Assembly: GCA_963813525.1 (NCBI GenBank)
Contig: CAWEZI010000005.1
Location: forward strand, 1,674,001-1,738,000
Length of the DNA stretch: 64,000 nt
Reading direction: 5' to 3'
Source: Bog-756 sp963813525
GTDB taxonomy: Bacteria; Actinomycetota; Acidimicrobiia; Acidimicrobiales; RAAP-2
A program made the position numbers and the translations under genes. Position 1 is the stretch's first letter; each line of letters opens with the position of its first letter. Of the stretch, positions 42,410 through 51,847 are shown piece by piece. Below the pieces are notes generated by a model that did not search any database, was not told where the DNA came from, and saw only the letters and a list, made by a program, of their open reading frames with translations.

Positions 42410-44547
42410 GACGGGGGCGGGGACGAAGGCGCGGCCGGAGGCGAGACGGCTGATGGCGGGGAGCCCTCCGCTGTCGGGTGACGCCGCCGACCCGACCGGA
42501 AGCCCCGAGACCAGCGCAGGGCGCGGCCGATTTCCTCGGCCGAGGGTTCGACCCCGGCGTAGGAGTAGCGCTCCACCAGTCGGGTGACGGCCAGAAGGGT
42601 CGGCCCCTCGGCCACCCCACCGTCGTCCAGTCGCTGGCCGTAGGCCGACAGCGTCTCGTCGCTCCGCCGCACGATCCCCCGACGCCCCCCGCCGCGCTCG
42701 AGGTCGGCGGCGACCTGGTGGGCCCAGGTTGGGGGACGGCGCAGGCGCCGCCACCGGACCAGGAGGAACACCATCACAGCACCCACGACCAGGCCGATGG
42801 GAAGCCAGGGAAGGTGGCGCAGCAGGGTCGACGCCTGGTGGGCCAGTACCGAGCCCGGCGTCGGGTTGGCCAGAGGCACGACGGCTGTGGGGTCGAAGTT
42901 CTGCCACCCGTATCCGGGGAACCACACCTGCACCCAGGCGTGGGCATCGTTGGCGTGCACTTCGTAGAGGTCGGTGATCGGGTCGTAGGAGCCGGGCACA
43001 TAGCCCACCGCCTCCCGGGCGGGAATGCCGAGCGACCGGAGCATCACCACGGTGGCGGTGGAGATCTGCTCGCAGTAGCCCTGCCGGGTTCCGAACAGGA
43101 AGCTGGTCACGCTGTCGGCCCCCGGAGCCAGGGGCGGGATGTCGGTGGTGTAGTGGACGTGACTGGACATCCACTGCTCGATGGCCTCGACCTTGTCGAA
43201 GGTGTCGACACTGGCCGGTGTGTCGGTGATCCGGCGGGTGAGGGCGGCCACCCGCGGATAGGGGTGCGGGAGCTGGGTGTAGCGCATCTGCTGGGTCGGG
43301 CTGAGCGGCATGTTGGCCGGATGGCCCGCCGGGGTGGTGGCCGTGGCGGCCCGCAGTTGGGTAGCGGTGGGCGTGGTGGTGTCGGACACCACCGTGTAGA
43401 TGGTGCCTGCTCCCATCGACGCCGAGCTGAGGATGGCACCTTCGGAGGTCAGGTACAGGCCGCGGGACTGGATGTACACCCGCTCGGCCTGGTCGGCGTG
43501 GAAGACCAGGTTCGGCCCCGACTGGGCCAGGTAGAAGGTCTGGATGTCGGTGGTCCCGGTCGGGGTCAGCTGCTGGCCCTCCTCGGGGAGGATGTCGAAC
43601 GGTGAGCCCGTCTCCAGTTTGAGGATGCCCTTGCCGGAGGTCGGGGCCGACTCGCTCCAGCTCTGCCCGTTCCAGGTGTCGTAGGTCTGGCCGATCCAGA
43701 AGCTCGGGTGGGTGGCCCGCACCCGCATCACCACCTCGTTGCCCAGGGAAGCACGGACGCCGGTGTCCAGTGACTTGGCGAACCCCAGAAATCCGCCCAC
43801 GCCGATGCGGCCGGTGGGGTTGGCGGCGTGAGCCGGGAGGGAAGCCGACCCGTCGGTCAGGTTGCTCGGCGAGTCGACCGGGGAGGAGTCGCCCGAGGCC
43901 GAGGGGAAGATGAGCGAGGTCGACACCCTCGGTGCCGGCAGCACCACCACCACCACCACGGCCACCACCAGCACGGCCGTCCCGGCCACCCCGAGGGTCG
44001 CCCAGGGTATGCCGCCGGTTCCGGACATCGACTGCCACATGGCCACCAGCCCGAAGATGCCGAAGGCGGCCCAGGCCACCACGTAGATGCCGAGCGAGAG
44101 GTCGACCGACTGGGCCGCGGCCACCGCCATCAGGGCGGCCGAGCCGGCCAGGCTGTAGGCCACGTCGCGTCGGGCCGGCACGTCGAAGGCGTGCGTGCAC
44201 AGCACCCAGGCGAACAGGACTGCCAACGGTGACTCGACGGTGGAGATGTCGCCGGGGGTGGCGGTGTGGCTCACGGTGGCGATGAACCAGACGAAACCGC
44301 CGATGGCGCAGACAGCCAGCACCGGCTTGACCAGGGGCCAGGGCCGCGCCCGCCGCCACCACGACAGGAGGTTGCCGACCACGGTGGCCACCACCGCGAA
44401 CAGGGTGACCGGCAGGCTGAGCTCCCCTTGGCTCCAGCAGGCTCCTGCGGCCACGATCACGGTGGCGGCCGATGCCACCCGGAAGGGAACCGAGTCCTCC
44501 GGGGGCCCGGGCTTGTTGGCCTGCACCACCCGCTGCCAGAGGGTCAC
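42346..44547 (-). CDS. Transglutaminase-like membrane protein (DUF3488-TgpA type)
   Basis: A 733-residue protein: six or more N-terminal membrane helices, an extracytoplasmic transglutaminase domain, a further helix (LPIGLVVGAVMVFLLVRW) and a cytoplasmic DUF4129-like tail. The catalytic triad is visible as GYCEQISTATVVMLRSLGIP (Cys), ANDAHAWVQVWFPGYG (His) and WQNFDPTAV (Asp). GTG 44547 overlaps the TGA of the DUF58 gene (GTGA). This MoxR-DUF58-TGase trio is common in actinobacteria and is thought to act in envelope protein assembly or modification. The Ser/Pro-rich C-terminus is low-complexity. Confidence 0.88.
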   Translation of the reverse strand: MTLWQRVVQANKPGPPEDSVPFRVASAATVIVAAGACWSQGELSLPVTLFAVVATVVGNLLSWWRRARPWPLVKPVLAVCAIGGFVWFIATVSHTATPGDISTVESPLAVLFAWVLCTHAFDVPARRDVAYSLAGSAALMAVAAAQSVDLSLGIYVVAWAAFGIFGLVAMWQSMSGTGGIPWATLGVAGTAVLVVAVVVVVVLPAPRVSTSLIFPSASGDSSPVDSPSNLTDGSASLPAHAANPTGRIGVGGFLGFAKSLDTGVRASLGNEVVMRVRATHPSFWIGQTYDTWNGQSWSESAPTSGKGILKLETGSPFDILPEEGQQLTPTGTTDIQTFYLAQSGPNLVFHADQAERVYIQSRGLYLTSEGAILSSASMGAGTIYTVVSDTTTPTATQLRAATATTPAGHPANMPLSPTQQMRYTQLPHPYPRVAALTRRITDTPASVDTFDKVEAIEQWMSSHVHYTTDIPPLAPGADSVTSFLFGTRQGYCEQISTATVVMLRSLGIPAREAVGYVPGSYDPITDLYEVHANDAHAWVQVWFPGYGWQNFDPTAVVPLANPTPGSVLAHQASTLLRHLPWLPIGLVVGAVMVFLLVRWRRLRRPPTWAHQVAADLERGGGRRGIVRRSDETLSAYGQRLDDGGVAEGPTLLAVTRLVERYSYAGVEPSAEEIGRALRWSRGFRSGRRRHPTAEGSPPSAVSPPAAPSSPPPSQEPVTASASSNDAPADSSGR

Positions 44548-45725
44548 CCGTCTCGCCCCTGCTGGCCAGGGATGGCCGCTGCCGGTGTGGGGGGAGGCAC
44601 GGCCCGGGCCAGTCGCCGCCCGAGGTCGATCCGGTCCCGCACGAACTTGGTCACCGTCCCTTCCCTCTCCTGGGTCTGGAGGGTGACCGGTTGCCCACGA
44701 ACGAGGGCGACGGTGATCGACGCCCGGGTGACCTCGGTCTCGACCTCTGCCGCCCGGGGGTCGGCAGGCAGGACCAATTCGACCAGCACGGGATCGTCGG
44801 TCTGGCGTTCCCTTTCGCGCACCATCACGCTGCCCACGTGGGAGGTGGCCGGCCAGTGGACCGACCGCCGGGTGTCGCCGGCTTGATAGGGGCGGATGCC
44901 CCGCGGCTCGCCGGTGTCGGCGGCCATCCGTCGCCAGGCGTCACCGGGCGGGTCCTGGGCGGCCACGGCCAGCGGCCGGGGTTGGCCCAACCGTGGTGCC
45001 ACGTGCAGCGGCCGGGGGAGTTTCACCATCGTCTGCCGGGCCCACCAGACCAGTCCAAACGGGGCGGAGGACGCCACCTCCACCCTGACCGCGGTGAGCA
45101 CACCTCTCCGTCGCGGGGTGACAGTGACCGACACCTGCCGGGATCCGCGGATGGGCCCGGTGGCCCGCGCCTCGGTGCCGGTCGGGTCGAGAGGACGGAT
45201 GCGCACCGGCCCGTTGGCCACGAGGGTGATCTCCACCGACCCGCCGGCCTCGGCGTCGGAGGGACAGCTTGTGCACATGACCGTGGCCCGGCGGGCCGGG
45301 ATGACGGGGGCGATCAGGCCGGTCAACAGCACGCCGGCCAGGAGGGCCCCCACCGCCTGGACCCAGCCTGATCCGCTCGAGTGGGCCACCCCGGCGAAGG
45401 CCACCAGGGCCAGGCCGCTGCCGGCCATCGGGGCCATCCAGCCCACCGGGTGGACCCGTCGTCGCAGCCGACGCTCCCCCGGGAGGCGGGACCGGCTCCG
45501 CTGCCGACGGCCGGTCGGGAGCGCACGCCACGACACCAGTGCGGCCACGATCATGGCCAGCAGGCCCACCGACGCCCCGGCCAGCACGACCCCCGGTCCG
45601 AACACGGCTCGGATCACCACCACCCCGCACACCCCGGCCACCAGACCGGTGATGGCGGCGTTGACGGCCCGCATCCCGCGCCATCGGCGACCGTCGTCGG
45701 ACGGGAGCGGGTGGCGGCTGGTCAC
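44544..45725 (-). CDS. DUF58 domain membrane protein
   Basis: A 393-residue protein with two pairs of N-terminal membrane helices (AAITGLVAGVCGVVVIRAVF..., LLAMIVAALVSW, MAGSGLALVAFAGVAHSSG, AVGALLAGVLLTGLIAPVIP) and a beta-rich plus DUF58 part. The signature EPRGIRPYQAGDTRRSVHWP is seen near residues 260-280. DUF58 proteins carry a von Willebrand A-like fold and work with MoxR ATPases. GTG 45725 overlaps the MoxR stop by four bases, so all three genes are linked by GTGA overlaps. Confidence 0.85.
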   Translation of the reverse strand: MTSRHPLPSDDGRRWRGMRAVNAAITGLVAGVCGVVVIRAVFGPGVVLAGASVGLLAMIVAALVSWRALPTGRRQRSRSRLPGERRLRRRVHPVGWMAPMAGSGLALVAFAGVAHSSGSGWVQAVGALLAGVLLTGLIAPVIPARRATVMCTSCPSDAEAGGSVEITLVANGPVRIRPLDPTGTEARATGPIRGSRQVSVTVTPRRRGVLTAVRVEVASSAPFGLVWWARQTMVKLPRPLHVAPRLGQPRPLAVAAQDPPGDAWRRMAADTGEPRGIRPYQAGDTRRSVHWPATSHVGSVMVRERERQTDDPVLVELVLPADPRAAEVETEVTRASITVALVRGQPVTLQTQEREGTVTKFVRDRIDLGRRLARAVPPPTPAAAIPGQQGRDG

Positions 45726-46726
45726 GTGGGGGGGACGGGGGTGTCGGCGATGACCCGGGCCACCAGGGCGGGACCCTCGCCACTGCCGCCCTCGGCCACC
45801 AGACGATGGGCCAAGCAGGCCACGGCCACCGCCTGCACGTCCTGGGGTGTGGCATAACCCCGCCCGTTGAGAACGGCATAGGCCTGGGCGCTGCGGATGA
45901 GGGAGATGGCGGCACGGGGGCTGGCCCCGAGGCGGACGGTGCCGGTGGACCGGGTCGATCGGACCAGGCTCACCGCATACTCGGCCACCGTGTTGACCAC
46001 CTGCACGGCGGCCGTGGCCCCGATGGCCCGGTGCCAGCCGGCGGTGTCGGCCACCGGGACCAGTGCGTCGAGGGCGTAGTGGCCCCCACTGTGGAGGACC
46101 AGACGGGTCTCGACCTCGGCGTCGGGGTATCCGATCGAGGTCGAGATTCCGAACCGGTCGAGCTGACTCTCGACCAGCGGGTAGGTCCCCAGCTGGCCCA
46201 CCGGGTTCTGGGTACCGATGACCAGGTAGGGGCGGGGGAGAGGCCACGACTCGCCGTCCACCGACACCTGCTGCTCCTCCATGGCTTCGAGCAGGGCCGA
46301 CTGGGTCCGGGGAGGGGTGCGGTTGAGCTCGTCGAGCAGGACCACGTGCCCGAACACCGGTCCCGGACGGAAGTCCCAGGTGCCGGTGTCGGGGGAGAAC
46401 ACGGTGACCCCGGTGATGTCCGAGGGGAGCAGATCGGGGTGGCCCTGGATGCGGGACAGCGGGACCCCGAGGGCGGCGGCCAGGGCCCGGGCCAGCACCG
46501 TCTTGCCCACCCCGGGTACGTCCTCGATGAGCAGGTGGTTGCGCGACAGGGCGGCCACCACGGCCAGAGTCACCGCCCGGGGCGACCCGAGCAGCACCTC
46601 CGACAGGGCGACGTGCAGGTTCTGTCCGAGAGCCACCGCCTCTTCGAGAGGGGGCGTGGGCGCCTCGGGCTGGGCCGGGTCCGCCACCGCGCCGAGGTCA
46701 GTGCCCGTGCCGATGCCCGTGCTCAT
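45722..46726 (-). CDS. MoxR-family AAA+ ATPase
   Basis: Chaperone-like ATPase of 334 residues. Walker A DVPGVGKTVLARALAAAL, the MoxR GHPDLLPSDITGV segment, Walker B HVVLLDELNRTPPRTQSALL with EAMEEQQVSVDG, and sensor 1 VIGTQNPVGQLGTYPL are all intact. The lid domain follows (LGASPRAAISLIRSAQAYAV). First gene of the MoxR-DUF58-transglutaminase operon. A non-conserved Pro/Thr-rich N-terminus of about 25 residues precedes the fold. Confidence 0.92.
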   Translation of the reverse strand: MSTGIGTGTDLGAVADPAQPEAPTPPLEEAVALGQNLHVALSEVLLGSPRAVTLAVVAALSRNHLLIEDVPGVGKTVLARALAAALGVPLSRIQGHPDLLPSDITGVTVFSPDTGTWDFRPGPVFGHVVLLDELNRTPPRTQSALLEAMEEQQVSVDGESWPLPRPYLVIGTQNPVGQLGTYPLVESQLDRFGISTSIGYPDAEVETRLVLHSGGHYALDALVPVADTAGWHRAIGATAAVQVVNTVAEYAVSLVRSTRSTGTVRLGASPRAAISLIRSAQAYAVLNGRGYATPQDVQAVAVACLAHRLVAEGGSGEGPALVARVIADTPVPPT

Positions 46727-46940
46727 GCGCCTGACCTGCCTCCCCTGCGTTGGCCCGTCGTCGACCCGGTCGCCGAGCGTGACAGTGCCCCCACATTAGG
46801 CGTTAGTCGGCGACCCGATCAACGCGTGGGGACCGATTTTCCCTGGTGACGGGTGACCACGCCCTGGCCAGTGACCCAGTCAGGGACGGAGTCTGGGACA
46901 CAGAGTGAGGGGCAGTCGGGACTCTGTCAGACCTCGACTG

Positions 46941-48410
46941 TCAGAAGTCGAGCGCCGACAGTTCGGGGATGGTGCCCTCAGACCGGTGCCGGGCTTCCAG
47001 CCAGCGCTGGCGGCGGGAGGCCCGCTGGCCCTGGTCGGCCTGGGGCTCGACCACCTGACGGGGCACCCAGGCGGCGGCCACGTCCTCTTCGTCCGACCAG
47101 GTGCCGACGGCCATCCCGGCCAGGTAGGCCGCACCCAGGGTGGTGGCCTCGACCACCGGGGCGATCTCGATGGTGCGGCCGCAGGCGTCGGCCAGGGCCT
47201 GGGTGAACACAGGGTTGGCCGACATCCCCCCGTCGATCCGCAGCGAGCCGGCGGGCAGCCCCGAATCGGCCTCGGCCGCCTCCAGCAGGTCGGCCCCGCG
47301 GTGGGCGATGCCTTCGAGCACCGCCCGTACCAGCTCGGGGCGACCGCTTCCCCGGGTCAGGCCGAGCACGGTTCCCCGCGCCCCGAAGTCCCACACCGGG
47401 GTGCCCAGTCCGAGCAGAGCCGGGACGAACCAGACGTCGCCGGTGTCCTGGCAGGCCGCCGCCACCACGGCCGAGTCGGCCGCACTGTCGATGATGGCCA
47501 GGTCGTCGCGCAACCATTCGATACAGGTGCCGGCCGACAGCATGATGGCCTCCAGACCCCAGTGGTCGCGACCCGTTCGCCTGCGGGTGATGATGGGGAT
47601 GGTGCCCGCCGGACCCCGCCCGTTCCGCTCCGGGGGTCCGTCGCCGGTGCACTGGTCGAGCATGCCCCCGGTGCCGAAGGTGGCCTTGGCCTGTCCGGGC
47701 CGGATGCATCCCTGGCCGATGAGAGAGGCCTGCTGGTCACCGGCCATGCCGGCGATGAGCGGGCTGCCGTCGAGGATGTCGGCCGCACCGGCCGGCCCCG
47801 ACGAGTCCACGATGGCCGGCATCATGGCGGCCGGGATGGCCAGGGCCGCCATCACCTCGGCGCTCCACCCCGCACCGTCGCTCCGCAGGAGCCCGGTGAC
47901 CCCGGCGTTGGTGGCATCGGTGACGTGGAGTGCGCCGCCCGACAGGGTCCACGCCACCCAGGTGTCGACCGTGCCGAACAGGAGCTCCCCTCGCTCCGCC
48001 CGGGCCCGGTCGGGGTCGGCGCCGTCGAGCAGCGCCGCCACCTTGGTGGCCGAGGCATTGGGAGGGATGCGGATCCCCTGACCCTGGAGCTCGAGGCACT
48101 TACCGACGGTCCGGAGGTCCTGCCAGCCCAGCCCCGGACCGACGGGCACCCCGGACGCCCGGTCCCACACGATGGTCGACGCCCGCTGGTTGGCGATGCC
48201 CACCGCCTCCACCGGCCCCCCGGCGGCCAGGCTCTGTGTGGCGGTGGCCACCACGGCGTCGGCCATCGCCACCGCATCGAACTCCACCAGTCCGGGAAAG
48301 GGGGTGTCGGGGAGGACGGCCATCTGGTGGATGTGGGTGACGGTGCCGTCGGGACGCACCACGGCGCTGCGCACGCCGGAGGTGCCGACGTCGATGACCA
48401 GGATGCTCAC
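46941..48410 (-). CDS. FGGY-family carbohydrate kinase (glycerol kinase-like)
   Basis: Kinase of 489 residues with the actin-like ATPase fold: SILVIDVGTSGVRSAVV at the N-terminal phosphate loop, NQRASTIVWDRASGVPVGPG, LGWQDLRT, FGTVDTWVAWTLSGG, KATFGTGGMLDQCTGD and the C-terminal SLRIDGGMSANPVFTQALAD signature. The catalytic Asp lies in GMAGDQQASLIGQG. It would phosphorylate glycerol or a related polyol. It is the third gene of the glpD operon, starting inside the oxidase's last codons (GTGA). Divergent enough from classical GlpK that another triol or ketose is possible. Confidence 0.8.
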   Translation of the reverse strand: MSILVIDVGTSGVRSAVVRPDGTVTHIHQMAVLPDTPFPGLVEFDAVAMADAVVATATQSLAAGGPVEAVGIANQRASTIVWDRASGVPVGPGLGWQDLRTVGKCLELQGQGIRIPPNASATKVAALLDGADPDRARAERGELLFGTVDTWVAWTLSGGALHVTDATNAGVTGLLRSDGAGWSAEVMAALAIPAAMMPAIVDSSGPAGAADILDGSPLIAGMAGDQQASLIGQGCIRPGQAKATFGTGGMLDQCTGDGPPERNGRGPAGTIPIITRRRTGRDHWGLEAIMLSAGTCIEWLRDDLAIIDSAADSAVVAAACQDTGDVWFVPALLGLGTPVWDFGARGTVLGLTRGSGRPELVRAVLEGIAHRGADLLEAAEADSGLPAGSLRIDGGMSANPVFTQALADACGRTIEIAPVVEATTLGAAYLAGMAVGTWSDEEDVAAAWVPRQVVEPQADQGQRASRRQRWLEARHRSEGTIPELSALDF

Positions 48411-49978
48411 GGCCAGGGCGCTTTGCCGAACGGGCTGGGCAAACCCAGCTTCCCCGGGTTGAGGATGGACCGCGGGTCGAGGGCCTTCTTGACGTCGGCC
48501 AGGACGGCGAAGCCGCCATCGAGGGCCTCGGGTAGGAACCGCGAGCGGTTGAGGCCGATGCCGTGGTGGTGGCTGATGGCCGCCCCGGCGGCCATGGTGG
48601 CTCCGGTGACCTCGTCCCACGCCCGTCGGTAGTACGACTCGACCCACCTCCGGGTGGCCGCCCGACCGGCCTGGTCATCGCCCTGCTCGTCATCGCCCTG
48701 CTCGTCATCGCCCTGCTGGCCACCGGCCTGCTCGGGAGGCCGACCGGCAAAGGTGAAGTAGAGGCAGGCCCCGTCGGGGTAGGCGTGTGACTGGTGGCAC
48801 GAGGCCACCAGGGTTCCCTCGAGGGAGCCCAGGGCGTCGAGCACCGCCCGGGTGAGGGCGGGCAGGGTCGCCCATCGGGCCGCCACTTCGACGGTGTCGA
48901 CCACGATGCCGCCGCGCCACAGCGGGGCGAGAGCGGAGACGTCGTTGCGGTGGTCGAGCCACCGGTCGACCAGGGCGTCGGCCAACCGCTCGGCCCCGGT
49001 GCACTCGCTGTCCACCACGGCCAGGGTGGCATCGACCAGCGCCGGGTCCGCCTCGTCCAGCACGATGAGCACGTTGGTGTCGCCCAGGTCGAACGACCGG
49101 GCCGACTCGGTGGGGTCGTAGAGGCGGAGGACGGCGGGGGCGGCGCCGCGGCGCAGTATGCGGCGGCAGGCGTCCAGTCCCTCGTCGAAGGTGGTGAAGC
49201 CGAAGGCCCGCCTCCCTTCGCCCTCGGGGACCGGGTGGACCCGGAAGCGTCCTTCGGTGATGACCCCGAGTGTGCCCTCGCTGCCCACGAACAGCTGGGT
49301 GAGGTCGGGTCCGGTGGCGGCGCGGGGGGCGTGCCCGCCGGTCCGGATCACCCGTCCGTCGGCCAGCACCACCTCGAGGCCGATGACCATGTCCTCGATC
49401 TTCCCGTAGCGGTTCGAGTACTGACCGGCCCCCCGACAGGCCAGCCACCCGCCCACGGTGGACAGGTCCATCGACTGGGGCCAGTGCCCGAGGGTCAGGC
49501 CGTACCCCTGGCGGAGGCCGGACTCCACATCGGGGCCGAAGGTGCCGCCCCGGAGATCGGCCACCAGTGAGGTGGCATCGACCTCGCCGATACCGGCCAG
49601 GCCGCACAGGTCGAGGGCCACCCCGCCGAAAACGGGGATCGAGGCGCCGCACACGCCACTGCGGCCGCCGGCCGGCGTGACCGGTACCGACGCCTGGTGG
49701 CAGAGAGCCAGCACGGCCGCCACCTGGGCGGTGTCGGTGGGCCGCGCCACCACCGAGGGACGGGAGGGGACCTGACCGGTGCCGGCCCACCCGATGGCCA
49801 GGGGCCACCAGTCCCGTCCTGCCTCGGCCCGCTGGTCGTCGTCGTCGGTGACCTCGGCGCACACCTCGTCGAGGCGGCGCCGCAAGGAGGCATCGACGGC
49901 CACCCGGGTTCCCCCGAGGCGATCGGTGATCCCGTCCGGTCCGACGTCGACGGGCGTGACCGGGGTGGGCCGGGTCAC
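48407..49978 (-). CDS. FAD-linked oxidase, alkyldihydroxyacetonephosphate synthase-like
   Basis: A 523-residue PCMH-type flavoprotein. FAD site VTPAGGRSGVCGASIPVFGG, SMDLSTVGGWLACRGAGQYS, NRYGKIEDMVIGLEVVLADG and VGSEGTLGVITEGRFRVHP are typical. The C-terminal HHHGIGLNRSRF is the histidine triad of alkyl-DHAP synthases, which swap the acyl group of acyl-DHAP for a fatty alcohol in ether lipid synthesis. The loop near 48680 has tandem QGDDE units (15-bp repeat). GTG starts and stops overlap both neighbours by four bases. Ether-lipid function is suggested by the family and the glycerol-phosphate neighbours but is unproven. Confidence 0.82.
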   Translation of the reverse strand: MTRPTPVTPVDVGPDGITDRLGGTRVAVDASLRRRLDEVCAEVTDDDDQRAEAGRDWWPLAIGWAGTGQVPSRPSVVARPTDTAQVAAVLALCHQASVPVTPAGGRSGVCGASIPVFGGVALDLCGLAGIGEVDATSLVADLRGGTFGPDVESGLRQGYGLTLGHWPQSMDLSTVGGWLACRGAGQYSNRYGKIEDMVIGLEVVLADGRVIRTGGHAPRAATGPDLTQLFVGSEGTLGVITEGRFRVHPVPEGEGRRAFGFTTFDEGLDACRRILRRGAAPAVLRLYDPTESARSFDLGDTNVLIVLDEADPALVDATLAVVDSECTGAERLADALVDRWLDHRNDVSALAPLWRGGIVVDTVEVAARWATLPALTRAVLDALGSLEGTLVASCHQSHAYPDGACLYFTFAGRPPEQAGGQQGDDEQGDDEQGDDQAGRAATRRWVESYYRRAWDEVTGATMAAGAAISHHHGIGLNRSRFLPEALDGGFAVLADVKKALDPRSILNPGKLGLPSPFGKAPWP

Positions 49979-51726
49979 ACCGACTCCGCCGTGTAGCCAC
50001 CGCCGGCTGCGGCCCGCACACCACCCGGGGCGGACGGGTCGAGCCCGGCCCGGGTCAGCTCGACGTCGATGTTGTCGGCGTAGGCCAGGGCCTCCCTCCG
50101 ACAGCGCTGCTCATCCCAGCCCAGCTCGGGCCCGATGAGAGCAGCCACCTCGGCGGCGGCCGCCGCCGCCCCCCGGGCGTCCCGCAGCGAGGCGCGGGTC
50201 CGCCGGTCGAGGACATCGGCCACCGACAGGGCCATCTCGGACCGGGCGGCGTAGACGGCCTCGGCCTTCAGGTAACGCAGACCGGGTACCAAGGGGTCCA
50301 GCAGCTCCGGACGCCCGTCGGTCACCGACAGGACGGCCGGTGTCTCTGATCCGTAGCGGCCGGCCAGGTGGGTGGCGACAGCCGCCGCCCCGGTGGTCCG
50401 GTCCTTTTGGCCCTCGGGGACCGGCCGGGGCGCCCCCGTTCTCGTCCCGCGCAATCGGAGGTCCTTGGTCACGCAGGGCAGCCGGCGCCGGCCCAGCGCC
50501 TTGACCACCACGTCCACCGTGTCCTGGGCCATCTTGCGGTAGGTGGTGAGCTTGCCGCCGGTCACCGTCACCATCCCGGCGGGGGATGTCCGCACCGTGT
50601 GACGCCGGGAGAGATCGGCCGTGCGCTCACGACGGGCGCGCCGGCCGGCGGCCGGCGCCAGCAACGGGCGCAGCCCGGCCCACACGCCCCGGATGTCGCT
50701 CCGGCCGATGGGCGAGGTGGTGATGGCGTTGGCCGCGTCCAGGATGTAGTCGACGTCCTCGGGGAGACAGCTCGGATCGTCGAGGGGACCTTGCCAGTCG
50801 GTGTCTGTGGTCCCCAGGTAGACCTGGTCCCCCCACGACACCACGAAGATCGACCGGTGGTCCTCCCGGACGGGGATGACGGCGGCGATGTCGCAGGGGA
50901 AGGCCGCCTCGGGCACGGTGATGTGGATGCCCTTGGCCGGCCGGATCGAGTGGGGGTCAGCCCCTTCGTCGAGGGCCCGCACCTGGTCGGACCACACGCC
51001 GGCGGCGTTGACCACAACCGAGGCCCGCATGTCGAAGGACGGTGCGTCGGACGGTTCGACGTGGGCGCCGTTGACCTTCCCGCCGGGGCCGGTGGTGAGG
51101 GCGGTGACCGGTGCGTGGTTGACGGCCACCGCGCCGTGGTCGAGCACCGCTGTGCGCAGAACGGTCAGCGTGAGTCGGGCGTCGTCGGTGCGTGCGTCCC
51201 AGTACAGGAATCCGGCCACCAGCCGGTCGGCGCGCAGGGTGGGCATGTGTTGGAGGGCCTGGGCCTGGGTCACCTTCTCGTGGCGGTGCCCGATGCGTAC
51301 ACCCCCGGTGAGGTCGTAGAGCCACAGGGCGATGCGGTAGACGCGGGCCACGCTGGCATTGACCACCCCCTCCTTGCCGAACAGGGGGATGAGAAAGGGG
51401 AGCGGTGAGACCAGGTACGGCGCGTTGTCCAACAGACGTTGCCGTTCGGCCAGGTTCTCGTAGACCAGTCGGTACTCGTGCTGTTGCAGGTAGCGCAGGC
51501 CCCCGTGGACCAGCTTGGACGACTTGGAGGAGGTACCCGAAGCGAAGTCGTCCTTTTCCACCAGCGCCGTCTTGAGGCCCCGGCTGGCGGCGTCGAGGGC
51601 AACCCCGGCACCGGTGATGCCCCCGCCGATGACCAGCACGTCGAAGTCCTGGTCGGCCAAGCGGGCCAGGGCCGATGCCCGGTCGAATCCCCCCCGCGGC
51701 TGGTCGGAGGGGACGCGTTTGTGCAT
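49975..51726 (-). CDS. glpD: Glycerol-3-phosphate dehydrogenase (FAD)
   Basis: Membrane-associated flavoenzyme of 583 residues that oxidises sn-glycerol 3-phosphate to dihydroxyacetone phosphate and feeds electrons to quinones. FAD loop VLVIGGGITGAGVALDAASRG, TSSKSSKLVHGGLRYLQQHE, VNAAGVWSDQV, PAKGIHITVPE, VYLGTTDTDW and TVTGGKLTTYRKMAQD are all family marks, and the C-terminal DAO_C domain is present. It heads a three-gene operon linked by GTGA overlaps. It is divergent from the Fur-family gene, sharing a short intergenic region with a Fur-box-like palindrome. Confidence 0.92.
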   Translation of the reverse strand: MHKRVPSDQPRGGFDRASALARLADQDFDVLVIGGGITGAGVALDAASRGLKTALVEKDDFASGTSSKSSKLVHGGLRYLQQHEYRLVYENLAERQRLLDNAPYLVSPLPFLIPLFGKEGVVNASVARVYRIALWLYDLTGGVRIGHRHEKVTQAQALQHMPTLRADRLVAGFLYWDARTDDARLTLTVLRTAVLDHGAVAVNHAPVTALTTGPGGKVNGAHVEPSDAPSFDMRASVVVNAAGVWSDQVRALDEGADPHSIRPAKGIHITVPEAAFPCDIAAVIPVREDHRSIFVVSWGDQVYLGTTDTDWQGPLDDPSCLPEDVDYILDAANAITTSPIGRSDIRGVWAGLRPLLAPAAGRRARRERTADLSRRHTVRTSPAGMVTVTGGKLTTYRKMAQDTVDVVVKALGRRRLPCVTKDLRLRGTRTGAPRPVPEGQKDRTTGAAAVATHLAGRYGSETPAVLSVTDGRPELLDPLVPGLRYLKAEAVYAARSEMALSVADVLDRRTRASLRDARGAAAAAAEVAALIGPELGWDEQRCRREALAYADNIDVELTRAGLDPSAPGGVRAAAGGGYTAESV

Positions 51727-51803
51727 GGGAAAGAGCCTGCCACACGGCGGACATCCGACTGCCCGCCCCCCGGAGCCGAAGGCGGTGCTCGCACGGTGTT
51801 TCT

Positions 51804-51840
51804 ACAATCATTGTTGACAAACAACTGTTGGTGATAAAGT
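51804..51840 (+). promoter_or_regulatory. Promoter and Fur-box-like palindrome of the Fur-family gene
   Basis: TTGACA (51814-51819) and TAAAGT (51835-51840) form a promoter with a 15-bp spacer. Overlapping it, TTGTTGACAAACAAC (51811-51825) contains TTGTT/AACAA inverted arms and is flanked by a second CAACTGTTG palindrome (51822-51830), an AT-rich dyad of the kind bound by Fur/PerR proteins. Autoregulation is inferred. The -10 sits 8 bases before GTG 51848, which suggests a leaderless transcript. Confidence 0.55.
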
Positions 51841-51847
51841 GCCGACC

